This document shows, piece by piece, positions 11,340 through 22,508 of a stretch of 64,000 bases of DNA (position 1 is the stretch's first letter; each line of letters begins with the position of its first letter). The DNA comes from Biscogniauxia marginata (taxonomy: Eukaryota > Ascomycota > Sordariomycetes > Xylariales > Xylariaceae). The position numbers and the translations under genes were made by a program. Below the pieces are notes generated by a model. The model was not told where the DNA came from, searched no databases, and saw nothing but the letters and a program-made list of their open reading frames with translations. Location of the stretch: the NCBI GenBank assembly GCA_022695795.1, contig MU404074.1:372001-436000 (forward strand), written 5' to 3'.

Positions 11340-12304
11340 GATGATATGATGCGGGAGACGACTCCAAATGATGCAGAGGAAAGTGTCCTCGTTGGATAGT
11401 CGCAGTATGAGGGAGTTTGCGATAGGAGAGCAGAGATGATGTGGAGCTTCGTGTCGAGAAACCTTGCTTTTTACACTTTCTGCCTACCTTGAACCTGTTG
11501 GATGTGGTCTTTTTTTGACTCGACGGTTGAGCTGCCTCGGGGGAAAACTCAATGCCCCTTTCGATTATCCACCCTGCCAACTTTCGCTCGTCGATTCTCA
11601 TGTACCTCACTACCGCCTTCCATCTCATTCTCATGAGTTGCAAGAACCTCATAGAAGTGAAATGTTTGTCTCTTCCCCCTAAAAGAGGTTCTCTAAGCTG
11701 GATTGTCCCAAGGCATATGGCAAGTAATGTCAAGTTTGTGCATGTAGCAAAAGCTCGCAGAACAGTGACTGCATCATAATATCTTTTCACATATCACCCC
11801 CATTATTCTATCATATTGCTAGAAATGGGGGTGATATGTATGTGTAGGTATGCTTATGTACATTTACAAATAAGGAGAATCCCCTTGTATCATCGAGAAA
11901 CCCCGGGCGGCCCCTTTCTGCCCATTGGCTGGAAGATCTTCACAGCCTACCTAATCGCAGGCAGACAACGCGGCAGTCAAACGGCCAATACCACCGACAA
12001 ACGCCAGCCTTGCAGTAATGGAAGTCATACCAAGAATTCCGAAACCGCCACCGTACATAAAGGATGCATATTCCCTGCCCTGCTGACCTCGGAGGTGCGC
12101 AGACTTGGTCATAAATACATAAACCCCGCGCTTCCCTCCGTCAGAGAGTCGTAAACTCTTGCCATCAAAAGATCACCACCTTTTTCAGCCAGACCCAGAA
12201 ACCTCCACCAAACCTATCGCGACATACCTACCTACTTACCTACCCATCGTGGTACTCTGATACTACTTGCATCACAACGATACCCGACAATTAGCCTTCC
12301 CGCC
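11340..12304. other. Gene-poor stretch upstream of the small secreted protein
   Basis: Minus-strand open frames here (11329-11790) lack domain-like composition and may be 5' leader or upstream exons of the orphan gene. The last 150 bases before 12305 are pyrimidine-rich with ACCTACCTACTTACCTACCC, a motif seen in many intergenic parts of this window, and probably hold the promoter of the secreted protein. Confidence 0.4.
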
Positions 12305-12556
12305 ATGAAGCCCACTACAGCCATCTCGGTCGCCATCGCCTCCGCGCTCGCGCCCGCCGTCAGCGCCGGCCCTGCCGCTTACGGCGTCTGCCAGGCCGGC
12401 TGCTCAGCCGTGGTCATGGCGTGCTACGCCGCGGGAGGCGCCACCTGGGGCGCGACGCTGGGCGCGACGGCGCCGGCCACCATCATCGGGTGCAACACGG
12501 CGTTCGGTAGCTGCCAGGCCGCCTGCGCTGCCGTCCTGATCGTGCCTACTCCTTAA
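12305..12556 (+). CDS. Small secreted Cys/Gly/Ala-rich protein (zygote-specific-protein-like family)
   Basis: A single exon encodes 83 residues. Residues 1-21 form a signal peptide ending VSAG. The mature part is GPAAYGVCQAGCSAVVMAC, then GATWGATLGATAPATIIGCN and FGSCQAACAAVLIVPTP, with six cysteines in a repeated CxxxC arrangement (CQAGC ... CQAAC). I know this compact family from many ascomycetes, where it is often annotated as zygote-specific-like or small cysteine-rich protein; its role is unknown. The Gly/Ala-rich core between the CxxxC pairs is hydrophobic, so it could associate with membranes. Codon use is very GC-rich compared with its flanks. ATG context and the pyrimidine-rich leader fit a well-expressed gene. 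Confidence 0.8.
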   Translation: MKPTTAISVAIASALAPAVSAGPAAYGVCQAGCSAVVMACYAAGGATWGATLGATAPATIIGCNTAFGSCQAACAAVLIVPTP

Positions 12557-14102
12557 GAAGAGACACAGACAGGGTTTTCGATGGTAAGTGGAAATGGGGG
12601 GGGGGTTTTTTTTTTCTTTTCCTGTGTGGCAAAGTATAGAATATTATTTATTATTTATTTACCTATTTTTCTTCACGTTTCCAGATGGGAGAGCTGATGG
12701 CTTGGAAGGACAGAAAGAGAAATGCAGAACCTTGGGATCTACGAGTGTCTCGTCCGAATTATGCACCGGAATCCCCCCAATCCCCCCCCTCCACCCTCCA
12801 CCCCAAAAGCCCACTATGCGCCCGGTTAGTTGGTAGAGATACATACATATCTACACACATACATAACGCGAATTTGTCGTTTTGCTTTTTCGTTTCTTTC
12901 TTTGGCAGGGAGGATATCATGTCCCAAATATCGTTGGTACTCGGGATGGAGGAACAGGAAATTTGGCTAGATTGCAAAGAATGCTTGGGATTTCATTAGG
13001 TAATACTGGGCATCGGTCATCAAGGGAGTTCGGATCAACAGCGAGAGGAACGCTTTTGTAGGATTGAATAAGTCTTCTAGATGTCATGGCTTGTCACCGC
13101 CGATAATAAACCAACTTAACAATACCTTTTTGTACCTCTTGTGGGCCTTACGGTCCATCTTATGACACGATGTTGCGCGAAGAGCTAAAACTAGGGGTAG
13201 GTAGGTACCCTTGGGGAGGGTCTCCTTATATACCTACAAAACAGTCTCTTTCTGGTGCCGACTGGCTTTATACCTATGGCTCTCCCTGTTACATAACCCT
13301 GATCCCTTACCCTAACTCCTATCCTGAAGGTGTCTCATGACAATAGGCGAGCAGCTTCGCGAAGACCATCACAGTAGCCACATCTAGAGGAAAATTTGTC
13401 TGTAAATACTCGAGGTAGGTAGAGTGGTAGGCGAGTAGGTTATTTTACAAGTATCAGGTCTTCTCAATAACTATCAGAACCACGTCTTTTCACCTCATCA
13501 TTAAGTACCAAGCCAGGTAGAGTCTTACAGCATTGAAGGAACGAGTGGTACCAGACGAGATGGGCAACAAAGATACTAATTATATAGATTTACCCCTTCT
13601 ACTAGTAGGCGTAGTCCCAGATCTTCGAAAAACAACAACTTTGCTACCTCCCCGTATGCTGCTATACGTCATGACAAAAATAAGGTATAGACTGCCAGGG
13701 ATATAGCATCTAGATTCAGGGGTTAGGGATATTAAGAGACAATGCTTGAAGCGTAACTATTTCTATTATACTAGTCAAATCACCCCCAAACTCCTAGATG
13801 AGGGTATTAAAATTAATCCAAGTTCAGTAGTGACCTTAATGACTCCTAACTTGGCCCATTCCATTGTGCCCCATTTCACACCTTTAACGTAGCCACTGTT
13901 GATCAAATAAAGATATTAACCCTCTTAGTTCAATATAATTACTGAGTCTAGTAATTTTCTCTACGGTCCAGGTGATACTAATATGGAGTTCTATAGGTTA
14001 AGAACACTATATGTGAAATTTAATATCTTGATTTTGTAACCGAGTCCCTAATACTTGATGAACTGCATTCTTTGATGTGATCACCAGTGCCTCAATGATG
14101 TG
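12557..14102. other. Gene-free stretch between secreted protein and retrotransposon
   Basis: A G10/T11 homopolymer junction lies at about 12597-12617. No gene was seen. ACCTACCTAGG-like motifs recur at 13196 and 13412. GC falls towards 14100, but the RIP-type mutation density only becomes obvious inside the element starting at 14108. Confidence 0.5.
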
Positions 14103-14107
14103 TATTG
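14103..14107. repeat. Target-site duplication TATTG, left
   Basis: TATTG directly precedes the first TG of the 5' LTR and is repeated exactly after the last CA of the 3' LTR. Confidence 0.9.
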
Positions 14108-14516
14108 TGTTACGGACCCCAGAATGGAACTACGTGCTGGTCACGTGGTTTAACGAGAGAATCAGTGAATCGCTCCCTTTGGCAGAGCGATTTAATAATT
14201 TAGTGACTTAGTAAATCGCTCCTCTTAGCAAAGCGATTTAGCGACTTACTTATTTTAAGAAAAAGAGAAATAAATATAAGTAGATTGGAATTTCCTTGTG
14301 TATCTAGTTATTTATTCTAGTTTTTTAGCTATTAATTTAAGACTATAGTTACTCTTTAATACTATAATAAGAGTACCTTGAAACCTTTTTAACGAACATA
14401 ACATTTTAAATTAATTAAACCAATTTTAACTTATTATTACTTTTAAATCAAGAAAACCTAATACGTATTTACTTGTGAAGTTAGCTAACTAGGAACACAT
14501 AAGGAGGTTCGTTATA
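14108..14516 (+). repeat. 5' LTR of the gypsy element
   Basis: 409 nt, beginning TGTTACGGACC and ending GTTCGTTATA (originally ...CA, mutated to TA). It aligns end to end with 21219-21627. It contains two tandem imperfect hairpins, AATCGCTC...GAGCGATT (about 14167-14194) and AATCGCTC...AAGCGATT (14214-14232). The primer-binding site just downstream (14517 on) could not be assigned. Confidence 0.93.
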
Positions 14517-14592
14517 TTTTGATAGCTTTTTAATTAGTGCTTAATATTGGTTTAAAAGAAGGGACTTTTAGTCGAATAATCCTAGGACAAGT

Positions 14593-15760
14593 ATGCCCCC
14601 TAAAACCAAAGGGTAACAAGAAAAAAAATAAATAAAAGAATAATAATTAATAAGCTTTTAAATAAAAGCTTTAAGTCTTTTTACGGTATAATTAAAAGGT
14701 TTAAAAGAATTAATACAAGAGTTTATTATAGTTGTAATTAAAAAAGAGTTATAAAAGGACATCTTAGAAGCTCAGTAAAAAGAATCATTTAAAGAAGAAG
14801 AAAAGGAAGAAAAAGAAATACCTAAAAAAAAAGATAAATAAACAAAATAACCCTTACCTCTTAAAGATAAGTAACCACTTTTAAACGATAGCGATCTTAA
14901 TAACTTAAACGACAAAAACAATATAATAACCCTCGATATAAAAGGTTTTAAATTAATTATACTTAGTAAATATAATGGGTTAAGCGATTTAAAAGGATTT
15001 TTAATCCAGGTTGAAACCTACTTACGGTTTTATTATAAAACGATTATTATTAAGGAATAAAAGGTTTTCACGGTATCCTAGCTCCTCGCCGGAACCGCTT
15101 TAACCTGGTTTTAACCAATGTTAAAAAATCATCTAAAAAACGGATTAAACGCCTAAAAAGACACGAAAAAAGTCTTCAAAAATTATAAGGAGTTTAAAAA
15201 ACAACTTAGGTTTATATTCGGCAATTTAATCCTTAAGTAATAAGCCGAAGCTCGACTTTATAAATTACGACAAAATAAAAAGGCTTTAAATTACGCTATT
15301 AAATTCAAGAAACTCGCAAGTTAATTATAATTACTTATTAAAAGCTTATATTACTTGTTTTATTAAGGATTAAAAGATTATATAAAGAATAAACTATATA
15401 AAACAAATTTATATAAAGAAAGGAACCCAGGAAAGTTTAATAACTACGTTATAATAGTAATTACTATCGATAACAAGAACTTCGAACGGTACCTTAAAAA
15501 GAAAAAGACGGTATAACAAAGGAATGGCGATCAACTAAAAGGAGGAAATTACAAAAGCGGTGCCGGAACCAAGAAAGGTATTAGAATTAAGTTAAACCCC
15601 ATTAAAATCAACGTTATTAAAAAAGAACAAAAGAAACGAGATAAATTAACCATTAAATATTTTAATTATAAAAAAAAAAGACATTATAAAAACGAATGCC
15701 GAAGTCCTAAGAAATAAAAACCAAGAATAAAAAGGATTCCTTAACCCAAGAAAAGAGTCG
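14593..15760 (+). pseudogene. gag: RIP-mutated gag with degraded zinc knuckle
   Basis: A likely Gag start is the ATG at 14593 (MPPKTKG, then a stop). The frame continues with many stops to a CCHC knuckle at about 15652-15705. There the sequence reads KYFNYKKKRHYKNEC, where the pattern CX2CX4HX4C is visible but the first two Cys codons are now Tyr (TGY to TAY). Boundaries are approximate, since frames drift in the region between 15760 and 17000. Confidence 0.75.
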
Positions 15761-17089
15761 CCGAGATAAGGATTTAATTCGAAAATAACGAAAAAATAAA
15801 CTAAGTATTTACTATTAATACTATTAAAGTAGAAAAGATTAAGAAAACCTTTATAAAAAAAGTTTATAAATCTTATTAAATTAATTGTAAGGACTATTTA
15901 AAGAATAACCACTTATATTTAAAATATCTCACATTAAAATAAGCTAAATAAAGATATAATGAAAGCGAACTATTATATATGTGTAATAATTATAAACTAG
16001 AATACGACTTAAGAATTAAGTTAAACCATAGTGATTTACATTAAAGCCACTACAAAAACGACAAATGCGAAACCTATTAAGGAAAAGCCAGCATAACAGC
16101 CTAAATTAAAGGTTTTACATAGATAATAATTGCAATGTCTATTAAAGCTCAAAGAAATATACATCATTACATTAAAGCTTTTATATTAATAACGCTTATT
16201 AAATATATAAAAGTTTTAAGGATAAAGCTGGTTACTATCTTTAAAAACCAGAAAATAACGACATAAAAGAAAATAAATGTATTTATAATAACATCCCACG
16301 ATAGCCACATTTTTCTCGAGCATGTTATCTTTACCCCGGTTCCGAAAAGAGCAACGAAGCAATTACCAAAAGTTATATATATTACACTTCGGTACTATGC
16401 GACGTACACGACTTACTTAAAGCAGGTTTCGAAAAAGACGAGATTAAGGAAGAATTATAGGAATTATAAAAGGAACTATATCTTTTATAGTAACTTAAAA
16501 AACGAATTAAATACGACATTAATTTATTTAGCTTTATAAAAAAACACTTAATAAAGCGACAAGTAAAAACACGTGCGACTAAATAAAGCTATAAATAAAT
16601 TATTAAAGTATACCTTAAAAAAGGAGAAAAGCTTCTAGAAATTAATATAAACTTAAAAGAAGATATCGAGATACCCCTAATAAATAAACTCAATAATTAT
16701 TCGTTTTATTCGAGGATAATCTAGAACTTCAAAAAATTCCGAGTTAATAAAACAGACTTAAGCTATAAAAGGGCCCCCGAAAAAGAATTGAAGTTTTAAT
16801 ATATAAAGTTTTATATAAAAAATAAACCTTTTACTCCTTATTGCGTAAAAGGTAATTAAAGAAATTATTTAAGTAATAATTACTAGAAACACGCTTTTAT
16901 AAAAGCCTAAAAATAGAAGGACATCCGGGCTATAATAACTAAAAAAAAACCAAAAAAGAAGGAACATGGAAAACCAAAAAACGGCAAAGACTCTTACTAA
17001 TAAAGCAGCAAGAAGTTATAAATATTAAGTCCTTATATAAAGTCTAATCGGGACTTAATAACATTATTATAACTAGAGTTAAGTATAAT

Positions 17090-20000
17090 AAAAGGAAGTA
17101 TAAAGCCTTAATAAACTCAAGAGCAAACAAAAGCTATGTCTTAATAAAGATAGCTTAAAAAGATAAAATATCATAAGTATATAAATAAAGTCTATATAAG
17201 CTATAAAACTTTAAAAAAAGCATATTTAATTACGAGAATAATAAGGTATTAAGAGAAATAATTCCTTTTTTAGTAACTATTTAAAGACATTTTAAACAAG
17301 TTATTCTTAATATTATATATATATTAAATCACGATATGATTTTAAGAATAAATTAACTTAGAAAAAGTAATCTACAAATAAATTTCGAGATAAATACGCT
17401 TTATTAGGATTAAAAACAAGAGGAGTTAATTATTACAGGTTACGAGATAAATACCGTAAATAACTCTAGAAAAACGAATATAAAAACGAAACATATCGCT
17501 TATATAATTTAAGTAATCAAGCTTGAAGATTTAACGAAAAGAGTACCGCGTAAGTATTTCTGTTTTTATAATTTATTTAAAAATAAAATAAAAAAAGAAT
17601 TATTAAAACATAGCTAATAAGATCACTAAATTTATTTTAAAAAAGGAAAATAATTAAAATTATTTTTAGTGTATCTTATAAATTAGGAAAAATAAAAAGC
17701 ACTATAAAAGGGAATTTAGGAGGATCTCGATAAAGGATATATTCGAGAATCTAAATCCTCGTTAAGATACCTAGCAATTATAGTACTTAAAATCGACAAA
17801 AACGGGAAGTAACATATCGATGAAAAAGGAAACCTAGTATGGCGACGAGTAATCGACTACCGACACCTTAATAAAATAACTAAGAAAAACAAATATTTAT
17901 TATTATTAATAAAACTCATAAGAAAACAAATTAATAAAGCCTAAATCTTTATAGTATTAAACCTTCGCGATAAATATTATATAATTAAAATAGCTAAAAA
18001 ACACGAATAATATATAGCTTTCTAAACGATATATAAATATTATAAGTATAAGGTTATGCCATTTAGATTTACTAACGCACCCGTTACATTTTAACATATA
18101 ATTATAATAATTCTTCGTAAGTTTCTAAATAAATTTGTATTTATTTATTTAAACGATATATTAATTTACTTAAAAAACGAGAAAAAGCATAAAAAACATA
18201 TAAAGCAAGTGTTAAAAGCCTTAAAAAAGGCGAACCTACTTATTTATCCGACTAAAAGTAAATGGCATATCAAAAAATTAAACTATTTAGGGTTTATAAT
18301 AAATCCAGGAGAAATCCGCATTTAAAAGGGAAAAATAATAATAATTAAGGATTAGCTAGAACCTAAGAGTGTTATAAACGTACGCGCATTTCTTGGTTTT
18401 ATTAATTATGTTAAATAACTCATTAAAGATTTCGGGCATATCGTTAAACCATTAACGGAATTAATTACCCTAGCAAAAACAAGAGAGGCTTTTTATTTCA
18501 TTAAAGAAGTTAAACAGGCTTTTTAATAACTAAAAAAAGTTATAATTAGTGAGGTTATATGTAAACTTCTAAACAAAAATAAAAAGAAACGACTAAGGAT
18601 AAACGCCTTAGATTTCGTTATTAAAGCAGTTTTAAAGCAATTAAAAAATAATGAGAAATGGTACCTAGTCGCGTATTTATTTAAAGTACTACATAGCGCT
18701 AAACTAAATTATTAGATCTATAATAAGGAATTATTAGTAGTTATTAAAGCACTAGAGAAATAGGAACTATAGCTTAGCGGAACCAAGAAACCTATTAATA
18801 TTTATTTAAACCATAAGAACCTTATACGATTTATAATAACATAAACGCTTAATTAAAAATATAAGCGTTAAATGATTTTCTTGTTTAAGTTTAATTTTAA
18901 AATTTAGCATATTAAGAGAAAGGAAAATATCTAAATAGATTTTCTTAATAGAAAAGGAGATTATAAATCAAAAATCAACAAAAGAGATATCTAGATGTTT
19001 AAATAACAAAATAATAAATTAATTATATTAGTTTACATGCGAATTAACATAAGAGACTGGAAATAACGGTTCAAAAAAATTACAGTTAAAAAGAAAAATA
19101 ATTATAGTCTTAACAAGGATTTAACGACAAACTTCTCTCGTATAAGGAAAAGGTATACGTATTAAAACGAATATAGGACGAATTCGTTAAAGAATTTCAT
19201 AAATATCCTTTACATGGCTACCAAGGGATTTTTAAAACAGTGAAACGACTTCAGAAAGAATTCGACTTTCCAGGAATATAACAAACAATTAAAAGAATTA
19301 TAAAGAATTATAACATTTATAATAAAGTTAAAGTATCACGATATAAACCATACGGATTATTACAACCAACCTAGATACTTAATAAAGCATGAAATATAAT
19401 TATATGGGATTTCGTAATGAAACTTTTAAAGTTAAAAGATTTTACTATAGGAGTACCTTATAACAGTATATGGGTAATTGTTAATAAACTCACGAAATAC
19501 GCCTACTTCTTATTATTCAACGAATTAAGCATAGTAGAACAATTAGTTTTTAGCTTTCTAAGAAAGTATATTAGTAAATATAGGCTACCAGAACGCGTTG
19601 TTTTAAATAGAGACAAATTATTTACGTCAAAATTTTGAACTAGTTTAATAAAATAAATGGGAATTAAGTAAAAATTGGTTATAACGTATTACCCCTAAAC
19701 CGACAAATAAATAAAGAAACTAAACTAAATAATGAAATAATACTTACGAAGTTATATTAACTGGGAAATAAATAACTAGGTAGAATTACTATTAATAGCC
19801 TAAATAATATATAATACTTCGATTAACGAAAACATAAAGATGTTACTACACAAGGCAATATACGGGTAAAAAGCGGAAGCTTAAAGATAATCGATTAAAC
19901 TTACGAAAGCACCAAAAGTTGAAATAGAGGCCCTAAGAACAGAAGTACTATCTAAAAAGATTTAAGCAGTATAATAACGACTATAAAAAAATTATAATTT

Positions 20001-20480
20001 ATTTAGGATAAAATAACAAAATACTATAATAAAAAAAGAATTAAGGGATCAATTTTTAAGAGAAGAGACATGGTTTACTTACTCCGTTAATAATAAGGCG
20101 TAATATTAAAAACACCTTAAATTAAAATAAAGCGACTTAGCAAAAAACTTAAATTTAAGAAATTAAGACTATATAAAATTAAAAAGATTATTTCGAAAAT
20201 CAATTATAAGCTAGTACTATTAAAAAGATTTAAAATACATTTTATATTTCATATTTCGCTCTTAAAACTAATATTAAATAACGTTATACTAAAAAACCAA
20301 TTAGAATTTAAAGAAAACCCTAATAAGTACGAAGTAAAAAAGATATTAAATTTAAAACAAGTTAAAGGTTAATTGCAATATTTTGTTAAATAAGAAGGCT
20401 ACTCACTAGAAAAAAATACTTAGGAACCACTTAAGCATTTAAAAAACCTAACAAATAAAATTAAGGATTTTCACTGCTAA
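17090..20480 (+). pseudogene. pol: RIP-mutated pol: protease, RT, RNase H, integrase, chromodomain
   Basis: Protease: ALINSRANKSYV at about 17104-17145, from an ALIDSGA-type active site with Asp to Asn and Gly to Arg. RT: VIDYRHLNKITKKN near 17850 and the catalytic loop VFIYLNDILIY at about 18138-18170, where YLDD has become YLND. RNase H: INALDFVIKAV near 18600 and YNKELLVVIKALEK near 18720. Integrase: EFHKYPLHGYQGIF near 19190, then WDFVMKLLKLKD, SIWVIVNKLTKYAYF and RVVLNRDKLFTSKF (19405-19638), with a catalytic Asp again Asn. Chromodomain: KYEVKKILN ... LQYFVK*EGYSLEKNT*EPLKHL at about 20320-20450, stops replacing Trp. All catalytic centres inspected are hit, so the element cannot move on its own. 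Confidence 0.9.
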
Positions 20481-20640
20481 AATTTAAACCGGCTAGAAAG
20501 GCCTAAATGTCGAAGTTTTAATCCTGTTAAGAACGATCGAGGAAGGAAAAAGGGTAAGCCTCGAAAGCAGGCAAACCCTGCGAAGATTTAAACTAACGTT
20601 GTGATCTCTTTATACGTTGCGATTTTTTAATAAGACGTTT

Positions 20641-21108
20641 TTATTTTTTTTCCTCGCGCTCGACGCGCTCTAATTCCTCGAGGGAATTAAAACCTTAAAT
20701 AATCATTTTACGTAACTTACTCGATCATAATCGATATTTAGTATGTAAACGGCGTACGTAATTCATTTTTTCCTTAGTAATTAGTTATGTAACTTAATAA
20801 CGAGACTCCGCCGCTTTTAACTTAACCTTAACTTTTTAAAACTATTTTAAATTTTCGGTTATACCTTTACGCGTAATTTTAAATACGTTATAACGAGTTT
20901 GGTTTAGCCGGATATATTTAACATAACGGTCGAAATCATTAAAAGCTATATACTCCTTTTTAGAACGTTTATAATAAAAATAAGCCATCTCCTTTTTTCC
21001 GTTTAAAGAAATAGCTTTTAAAAGAGTAACCTTATTTTTTATTTATCTCTTGACACGTCATGAGTAATTAAAGACTTCTTTTCGAGCCTTAGTTATATAA
21101 TAAGACAT
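20641..21108 (-). pseudogene. Degraded antisense accessory ORF between chromodomain and 3' LTR
   Basis: On the strand opposite to gag-pol, one frame runs from an ATG at 21108 (MSYYITKARKEVFNYS) for about 155 codons to a TAA at 20641. It is interrupted by roughly ten stops, nearly all where TGG or CAG/CAA could have been. Between the stops the composition is protein-like and basic: AYFYYKRSKKEYIAFNDFDR, YVKYIRLNQTRYNVFKITRK, and a charged end with SLEELERVEREEKK. No other frame in this interval shows such regularity. I recognise no domain. An extra gene carried antisense near the 3' LTR is the simplest reading. It is not part of the Ty3 core set. Confidence 0.5.
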
Positions 21109-21203
21109 AATAAAAGAAAAAAAAGTAAAGTAGCTTAAAAAAAGTAATAAATAAAAAAGAAAAACAATAAAGCTCTTTTTTTATTTTTAAAACAAAAATC
21201 CTC

Positions 21204-21218
21204 GAAAAGGAAAAATAA
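21204..21218 (+). promoter_or_regulatory. Putative polypurine tract
   Basis: A purine-rich run (GAAAAGGAAAAA, then TAA) directly before the 3' LTR, the expected plus-strand primer position. Confidence 0.6.
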
Positions 21219-21627
21219 TGTTACGAACCTCAAAATGGAACTACGTACTAGTTACGTGGTTTAACAAGAGAATTAGTAAATCGCTCCTTTTAACAAAGCG
21301 ATTTAATGATTTAATAACTTAGTAAATCGCTCTTCTTAGTAAAGCGATTTAGCGACTTACTTATTTTAAGGAAAAAAGAAATAAATATAAGTAAATTAAA
21401 ATTTCCTTATATATCTAGTTATTTATTCTAGTTTTTTAGTTATTAATTTAAGACTATAATCACTTTTTAATACTATAATGAGAGTACCTTAAAACCTCTT
21501 TAACGAACATAACATTTTAAATTAATTAAACTAATCTTAACCCATTATTACCTTTAAATCAAGAAAACCTAGTACATACTCACCTGTGAAGTCAGCTGAC
21601 TAGGAACACACAGGGAGGTTCGTCACA
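21219..21627 (+). repeat. 3' LTR of the gypsy element
   Basis: 409 nt, beginning TGTTACGAACC and ending GTTCGTCACA, followed by the TATTG target duplication. Compared with the 5' LTR, differences are transitions. The outer (right-hand) end keeps G/C where the 5' copy has A/T. Confidence 0.93.
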
Positions 21628-21632
21628 TATTG
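21628..21632. repeat. Target-site duplication TATTG, right
   Basis: Exact copy of 14103-14107. Confidence 0.9.
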
Positions 21633-22508
21633 CCACTGGTATAGCTTTGGTTAAATATGCTCAAACATAGTCCTGAAGAAGTTGAGGGTATTGTATGTAT
21701 GCCTAATCCATATGTGTTTGACTTCCCCATCGAAAGTCTGTATTCAGGTTCACGTAATATGTGATTACTGTCGGCGTCCCTCAAGTATACCTATTGTAGT
21801 TTCGTGTTGTCCATGGTGACCTTGCCGTGCTACGTGATTCTCTTACAGCGTGATCTTACTTGTATTTAACATTAATCAACAACACCTACATCAAAACAAA
21901 CCTGCTTTCTATTGCAACCTAGGACAACAGTTGAATCGGCAACCCCTTCACACCTACTTGGCATTTCTTAGGCAGTAATATTTCACTTGTTATTGTCCTC
22001 TGGGACATCCTTTTCCCATTGCGCACCACACTCTTTCTTCTGCCACCTTTCTCATCAGACTGCAGGATCTCAGGTAAATTACTTCTTCAATCTATATAAA
22101 CAGAACCCACCATCTAATACACCCCACCAGCTAACATTACTTGAGTTTCTCCACCGCATCACCAAGCCACATACTCCCTTTTCAAGGTTCGATTCCGCCA
22201 GCCCAGCCAAACTCCACCTACCACACCTCGTAACTCGTGGCTTCCCTAGGTGACAACATACGCCCTCTTGAAAGTGGTAAGTTGCGATGCTGCCGTGGCA
22301 TTGATCTCGGTACCTGTCTACTTACATACCCACATGTACCCATTTACCACCCGTTTCCGAATATACGTCATCTTTCCTCTACACTAGAACTCCGCCAAGA
22401 CCTCCCCTGATAAACATCATTATTCTTCTGATCTACCTTACATACCTAGGTACCTACATAAATTTCATACCACTAATATCTTACTTTTAGAACTAGACAG
22501 TGCTTGCC
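21633..22508. other. Intergenic stretch, promoter of the G-patch gene
   Basis: Normal base composition resumes immediately after the target duplication. No gene is seen. The region is pyrimidine-rich and includes ACATACCTAGGTACCTAC near 22440, close to the G-patch start. Confidence 0.5.

Larger units (their letters stand above)
14108..21627 (+). mobile_element. Complete, RIP-inactivated Ty3/gypsy chromovirus
   Basis: 7520 bp bounded by two direct 409-bp LTRs and an exact 5-bp target duplication TATTG (14103-14107 and 21628-21632). Inside, the order is Gag with zinc knuckle, protease, reverse transcriptase, RNase H, integrase, chromodomain: the Ty3 order with a chromovirus ending. Every domain is full of stop codons where Trp or Gln is expected, and of Asp-to-Asn, Gly-to-Lys/Arg, Cys-to-Tyr and Pro-to-Leu/Ser changes, as expected from C-to-T changes on both strands. 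The base composition is extremely AT-rich against ordinary flanks. A dead copy; no intact ORF longer than about 73 codons remains. Confidence 0.95.

Noticed and set aside
13260..13330. CCCTAA-like bases hinting at telomere repeat
   Set aside because: Only isolated partial units; no tandem TTAGGG array.
19417..19638. An intact 73-codon ORF
   Set aside because: It is a surviving fragment of the RIP-mutated integrase, not a gene.
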